Assembly (NCBI GenBank): GCA_900556885.1
Contig: UNSQ01000026.1
Coordinates: forward strand, 1 to 8,172
Direction of reading: 5' to 3'
DNA: 8,172 nucleotides
From: Candidatus Saccharimonadota bacterium
GTDB lineage: Bacteria > Patescibacteriota > Saccharimonadia > Saccharimonadales > Saccharimonadaceae
The stretch's first letter is position 1, and each line of letters begins with the position of its first letter. The notes beneath the pieces were generated by a model. It saw only the letters and a program-made list of their open reading frames with translations, was not told the DNA's origin and ran no database searches. Positions 5,226 through 8,172 of this stretch are shown here, piece after piece. Both the position numbers and the translations under genes were made by a program.

Positions 5226-5606
5226 ATGTTTTTGGTGGGTATCTTTCAGTGGTGGTATGGCAATGGCTTGTTGCAATATATTCGCCAAAGCTTTCTGGGG
5301 GTTTTACGAACCGCAGATTTTTTCTCAGTCGGGCTACTTTTGAAAACCTTATTCAATCCTTTTCGTCAGATCTCAGCCGCTCCAGTTGGTGGCGACTTAT
5401 CCGTGCAACTATCTGCATTTTTTGACAAAATGTTCTCACGAGTAATTGGTGCGGTGGTGCGCTCGATGGTGATAATTATTGGAATATTGATGATATTGCT
5501 ACGATTTTTGTGGATGATTTTAGGAATTATTATGTGGCTGGCGCTGCCGCTGATGCCGTTTATCGGAATTATTTTATGGCAAATGGGAGTTTCTGTATGG
5601 AAATAG
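5226..5606 (+). CDS. Small integral membrane protein upstream of the Clp-like ATPase
   Basis: 126 residues, beginning MFLVGIFQWWYGNG. An aromatic N-terminus is followed by a partly hydrophobic stretch with basic residues (about 15-50, including LLLKTLFNPFRQ), which looks like an interfacial or re-entrant segment. After a polar linker come two strongly hydrophobic segments at about 78-96 and 98-120. I do not recognise a named family, and there are no catalytic motifs. The frame is open further upstream to 5175, but that would cross both promoters. ATG 5226, six bases after an extended -10, is the better start and makes the mRNA leaderless. It overlaps the Clp-like gene by ten bases, so the two are surely co-expressed. 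The protein may be a membrane partner or adaptor for the ATPase (inference from position only). Confidence 0.8.
   Translation: MFLVGIFQWWYGNGLLQYIRQSFLGVLRTADFFSVGLLLKTLFNPFRQISAAPVGGDLSVQLSAFFDKMFSRVIGAVVRSMVIIIGILMILLRFLWMILGIIMWLALPLMPFIGIILWQMGVSVWK
5585..5589 (+). promoter_or_regulatory. Ribosome-binding site that fixes the Clp-like start
   Basis: GGGAG ends seven bases before ATG 5597, inside the end of the upstream gene. This supports ATG 5597 over the more distant in-frame ATGs at 5510 and 5576, which lack such a site and would lengthen the overlap. Confidence 0.65.
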
Positions 5607-8047
5607 AGCCGAGATTTAATTACGACAGTTTACGGTCTCGGAAGGCGCGATTTTCTGTAAGGTTTGGTAATGCTTGGCATGTCGTGGCGATAGCTGTCGG
5701 CATTATGATGGTGCTGCTTGGTCTGTGGTCGTTGATCGAACACGGGGCAATCGGCTGGCTATTATTTGGTCTGAGTGGCCCGATGATTATGGTGTCGATT
5801 TGGTGGGAAAAAGATCTTAAGACGGCAGAAATTAGTAAAAATCCTAAGACAATTGACGATGTGATGGCGGCGGACGTTTTGGGCAAATTGCCGCGCAGAC
5901 CGACGCCGATTGATATTGCTGAGGCGATTACAGGTACGCGAGCTGGGCAATTTTTGTCAGTGCGGCTGGGATTGACGCCGAATTTCTTGCGTAATATTTC
6001 CGTCGATGATCCGGATCGAACGGAGCAGATTTGGAAGGCGGCGATTGAAATCTGGCAGAGTACGGAAAGTCCGAAGATTACTAGCGCGGTTTTGGCGGCG
6101 GCGATAGTAAAACAATTGCCACAGCACGATTCTTTGCTGGCGAATATGAAGATCGATTTTCATGATATCGAGGAGGCTATTCGATGGTACGAGCGAATCA
6201 AGGCGCTGATTGACCAGTATAAAGAGAAGCCGCTAAATACGGGCGGAATTGCTAGGGATTGGTCTTTTGGCTATACGCCACTGCTGAGTCGATTTGCTCA
6301 GAATATTAGCGTCAGCGTATCTGGCGGCGCGTTTACAACTAAGTTGGCTGCGCATGAGGAGGCACTGGGGCAGATGCTTAAAACGTTTAGTTATGGCGGG
6401 CGGCAGAATATTACGCTGGTTGGAGCTGATGGTGCGGGAAAAAGTACCGTTGTGTTGGCGTTTGCGGAAATGTTGATTGACGGACATCGAGGCGTTCCTG
6501 GTTCGCTGATGTACCAGCAGGTTTTTATGCTTGACGCGTCGTCGTTGATCAGCGTGGCGTCGGGTCGCGGGGAATTGGAAAATCTAGTCACGATGATTTT
6601 GAACGAAGCTTTTCTGTCGAAAAACGTGATTTTATGTCTGGACAATGCACAATTATTCTTCGAAGAAGGCGTTGGTTCGGTTGACCTGAGTAATGTGTTA
6701 TTGCCAATTCTGGAGGTGGGCAGACTTAGGACGATTTTAACGATGGACGATCAGCGATTTTTGCAAATTTCCCAGACTAAGCCGCAGCTGGCTCACGCTT
6801 TGAACACAATTGCAATTCAACCGTCAAACGAACCCGAAACTATGAAGATCATGCGTGATCAATTGGTTTTATTTGAGGCACAGCACAAAGTGACATATAT
6901 GTATCAGGCGCTGGCGGAGGCATATCGTGTTGGCGATCGTTATGTTCAAGATTTGGTGATGCCAGGTAAGGCGTTGAAAATTTTGGAAGCGGCGGCAAGT
7001 TATGCGAGTGGTGGGCTAGTGACCGCGCAATCTGTGGATGACGCGATTGAAAAGACTCTTGGTATAAAAATTTCGGTAGCATCTTTGAGTGACGAAAAGG
7101 AAAAATTGTTAAACTTGGAGTCATTAATTCATCAGCGAATGATCAATCAAACGCGAGCCGTGACGGTTGTTTCTGACGCTATTCGCCGCGCGCGCACAGG
7201 TGTTAGAAATCAGAATCGACCGATTGGCGCATTCCTGTTTCTTGGCCCGACTGGTGTTGGTAAAACGGAGCTTTCTAAAGCTTTGGCGGATGTTTATTTT
7301 GGCGGTGAAGGCAATATGATTCGCTTGGATTTGAACGAATTTGTCAGGCCGGATGACGTGGCTAGGTTAATTGCGGATGGCGCGCGAGATCCAGGAAGTT
7401 TGACTGCTCAAGTTCAGAAGCGCCCATTCTCTGTCGTGCTTTTGGACGAAATTGAAAAGGCTCATCCGCAGGTTTTGACGACACTTCTGCAGCTTTTGGA
7501 TGAAGGAATACTTCGCGATGAAAATAACCGAGAAATTAGTTTTCGCGATACGATTGTAATTGCGACGTCGAATGCTGGCGCGGATAGGATTCGTGAATAT
7601 ATTGAGCGGGGCTATCAATTGGAGCAGTTCGAGCAGACATTTATTAACGAGTTGATTAATGCCAATTTATTCCGTCCAGAATTCTTAAACCGTTTTGATG
7701 AAATTGTTCTGTTCCGTCCGCTAGGAAAAGAGGAGTTGCTGCAGGTTGTTGATTTGATTTTGGCGGGAGTTAATAAGACTTTGGCGCCGCAAAAAATTCA
7801 AGTTGCGGTCGAGGATGAAGGTAAGAAATTGCTGGTCGAGGCTGGCTATGATCCAAGATTGGGAGCTCGTCCGATGCGTCGCGTCGTCCAGCGAGCTGTC
7901 GAGAATACCGTCGCCAAGCAAATGCTAGCGGGAACTGTCGCGCCCGGTTCGACCACAATTATCACCGCTGATCAAATTCGCCAAATTTTAGGTTCGCAAT
8001 CCGCGCAAATGCCGTCAGAAATTCAGAATCCGCCATTGAATAGTTAA
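5597..8047 (+). CDS. Membrane-anchored Clp/Hsp100-family AAA+ ATPase
   Basis: 816 residues. Two membrane helices (about 27-47 and 51-70) follow a basic N-terminus, putting the rest in the cytoplasm. Residues 85-205 look like a divergent Clp N-domain, followed by GGIARDWSFGYTPLL (216-230), the segment before the first ATPase module. Module 1 has Walker A GADGAGKS (276-283), but its Walker B reads ILCLDN (345-350) with Asn for Glu, and the LxRRF arginine-finger site reads LAHAL (398-402). Module 2 is intact: GPTGVGKT (550-557), VVLLDEIEKAHP (613-624), TSN sensor 1 (657-659), LFRPEFLNRFDE (R699) and sensor 2 GAR (756-758). There is no ClpB-type M-domain coiled coil, and the ClpP-docking tripeptide (IGF/VGF type) is not seen. 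It probably remodels or unfolds proteins at the membrane. Whether it works with ClpP is open. It is closest to ClpA/ClpC but too divergent for a gene symbol. Confidence 0.88.
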   Translation: MEIEPRFNYDSLRSRKARFSVRFGNAWHVVAIAVGIMMVLLGLWSLIEHGAIGWLLFGLSGPMIMVSIWWEKDLKTAEISKNPKTIDDVMAADVLGKLPRRPTPIDIAEAITGTRAGQFLSVRLGLTPNFLRNISVDDPDRTEQIWKAAIEIWQSTESPKITSAVLAAAIVKQLPQHDSLLANMKIDFHDIEEAIRWYERIKALIDQYKEKPLNTGGIARDWSFGYTPLLSRFAQNISVSVSGGAFTTKLAAHEEALGQMLKTFSYGGRQNITLVGADGAGKSTVVLAFAEMLIDGHRGVPGSLMYQQVFMLDASSLISVASGRGELENLVTMILNEAFLSKNVILCLDNAQLFFEEGVGSVDLSNVLLPILEVGRLRTILTMDDQRFLQISQTKPQLAHALNTIAIQPSNEPETMKIMRDQLVLFEAQHKVTYMYQALAEAYRVGDRYVQDLVMPGKALKILEAAASYASGGLVTAQSVDDAIEKTLGIKISVASLSDEKEKLLNLESLIHQRMINQTRAVTVVSDAIRRARTGVRNQNRPIGAFLFLGPTGVGKTELSKALADVYFGGEGNMIRLDLNEFVRPDDVARLIADGARDPGSLTAQVQKRPFSVVLLDEIEKAHPQVLTTLLQLLDEGILRDENNREISFRDTIVIATSNAGADRIREYIERGYQLEQFEQTFINELINANLFRPEFLNRFDEIVLFRPLGKEELLQVVDLILAGVNKTLAPQKIQVAVEDEGKKLLVEAGYDPRLGARPMRRVVQRAVENTVAKQMLAGTVAPGSTTIITADQIRQILGSQSAQMPSEIQNPPLNS

Positions 8048-8049
8048 CT

Positions 8050-8071
8050 CAGCCACTCGACTGGTGTTTTT
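8050..8071 (+). terminator. Weak intrinsic terminator after the Clp-like gene
   Basis: CAGCCA pairs with TGGTG (one bulged G) across a six-base loop and is followed by TTTTT, three bases after the stop codon. The stem is short, so this is a modest candidate. The strong hairpin at 8095-8111 would back it up. Confidence 0.4.
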
Positions 8072-8084
8072 ATGGTGTAGTCAT

Positions 8085-8111
8085 AAATAAAAAACCCGTC
8101 ATAATGACGAG
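8085..8111 (-). terminator. Intrinsic terminator of the tRNA-Arg transcript
   Basis: Read leftward, CTCGTCA/TGACGGG forms a 7-bp stem (one G-U) with loop TTA and is followed by TTTTTTATTT. It starts six bases after the end of the tRNA, in the position expected of its terminator. Rightward the U run is poorer. Confidence 0.8.
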
Positions 8112-8117
8112 CTATTT

Positions 8118-8172
8118 TGGTACACCCGGCAAGATTCGAACTTGCGACCCCTTGGTTCGAAGCCAAGTACTC
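8118..8172 (-). tRNA. tRNA-Arg(TCG), 3' part (5' end beyond window)
   Basis: Positions 22 to 76 of the tRNA are visible. Anticodon arm CTTGG-CTTCGAA-CCAAG places TCG at 34-36, reading Arg codon CGA. The variable loop is GGGTC. The T arm GCAAG-TTCGAAT-CTTGC has the invariant TTC. The 3' acceptor strand is CGGGTGT, the discriminator base A, and CCA is encoded in the DNA. The D-arm start and 5' acceptor strand lie past the right edge. It is convergent with the Clp-like gene. Confidence 0.95.

Noticed and set aside
5138..5425. Plus-strand frame across the divergent promoters and the start of the small membrane protein
   Set aside because: It would begin inside murT upstream of the rightward promoter and overlaps the better-supported small membrane protein in another frame.
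369..8047. Alternative genetic code with TGA as Gly (as in Absconditabacteria and Gracilibacteria)
   Set aside because: All main genes read through without in-frame TGA under the standard code.

Overview
The window most likely comes from a reduced-genome Patescibacteria (CPR) bacterium, probably of the Saccharibacteria (TM7) type. This is inferred from gene content: a MurT/GatD peptidoglycan-amidation pair of Gram-positive type next to a membrane-anchored Clp/Hsp100 ATPase, tight gene overlaps, and start codons placed so close to -10 boxes that several mRNAs look leaderless. Every gene reads through in the standard code with TAA or TAG stops. No database search was possible, so the lineage is an inference.

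Layout. Left edge to about 1.7 kb (accessory-looking, minus strand): the 5' end of an unrecognised gene running off the left edge (1-197); an intergenic stretch with three short hairpins of nearly identical loop and different but self-complementary arms (235-365); an unrecognised three-helix membrane protein (369-1238/1244); and a 437-base gap. That gap holds an extended -10 promoter, a densely folded RNA segment that is probably the leader of the membrane-protein gene, a possible 40-codon ORF and a bidirectional terminator. 1.68-5.18 kb (minus strand): one operon, murT - gatD - GT-C glycosyltransferase, with a 1-base overlap and a 3-base gap. 5.2 kb: a divergent promoter region of about 45 bases in which the -35 of the murT promoter lies on the -10 of the opposite promoter. 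5.2-8.05 kb (plus strand): a small membrane protein overlapping by 10 bases a Clp/Hsp100-family ATPase with two N-terminal membrane helices. Right edge: back-to-back terminators and the 3' part of tRNA-Arg(TCG) on the minus strand.

Function. MurT and GatD together amidate the D-glutamate of lipid II at the inner face of the membrane. The GT-C enzyme made from the same mRNA would move a sugar from a polyprenyl-phosphate donor onto an envelope acceptor, so the minus operon is an envelope-building unit. The plus operon probably makes a membrane-bound AAA+ machine with a small partner. Two biochemical oddities stand out: MurT lacks the usual four-cysteine zinc ribbon, and the Clp-like ATPase has a degenerate first ATPase module and has lost the aromatic pore-loop residues of both modules.

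The best candidate for something undescribed is the structured RNA at about 1281-1424 (minus strand). Its stems follow one another with single-base spacers, it contains a C(UUCG)G tetraloop, and the loop of its longest hairpin can pair over 13 bp with a strand that ends in a U run. A CCUCC that could mask the ribosome-binding site lies downstream.
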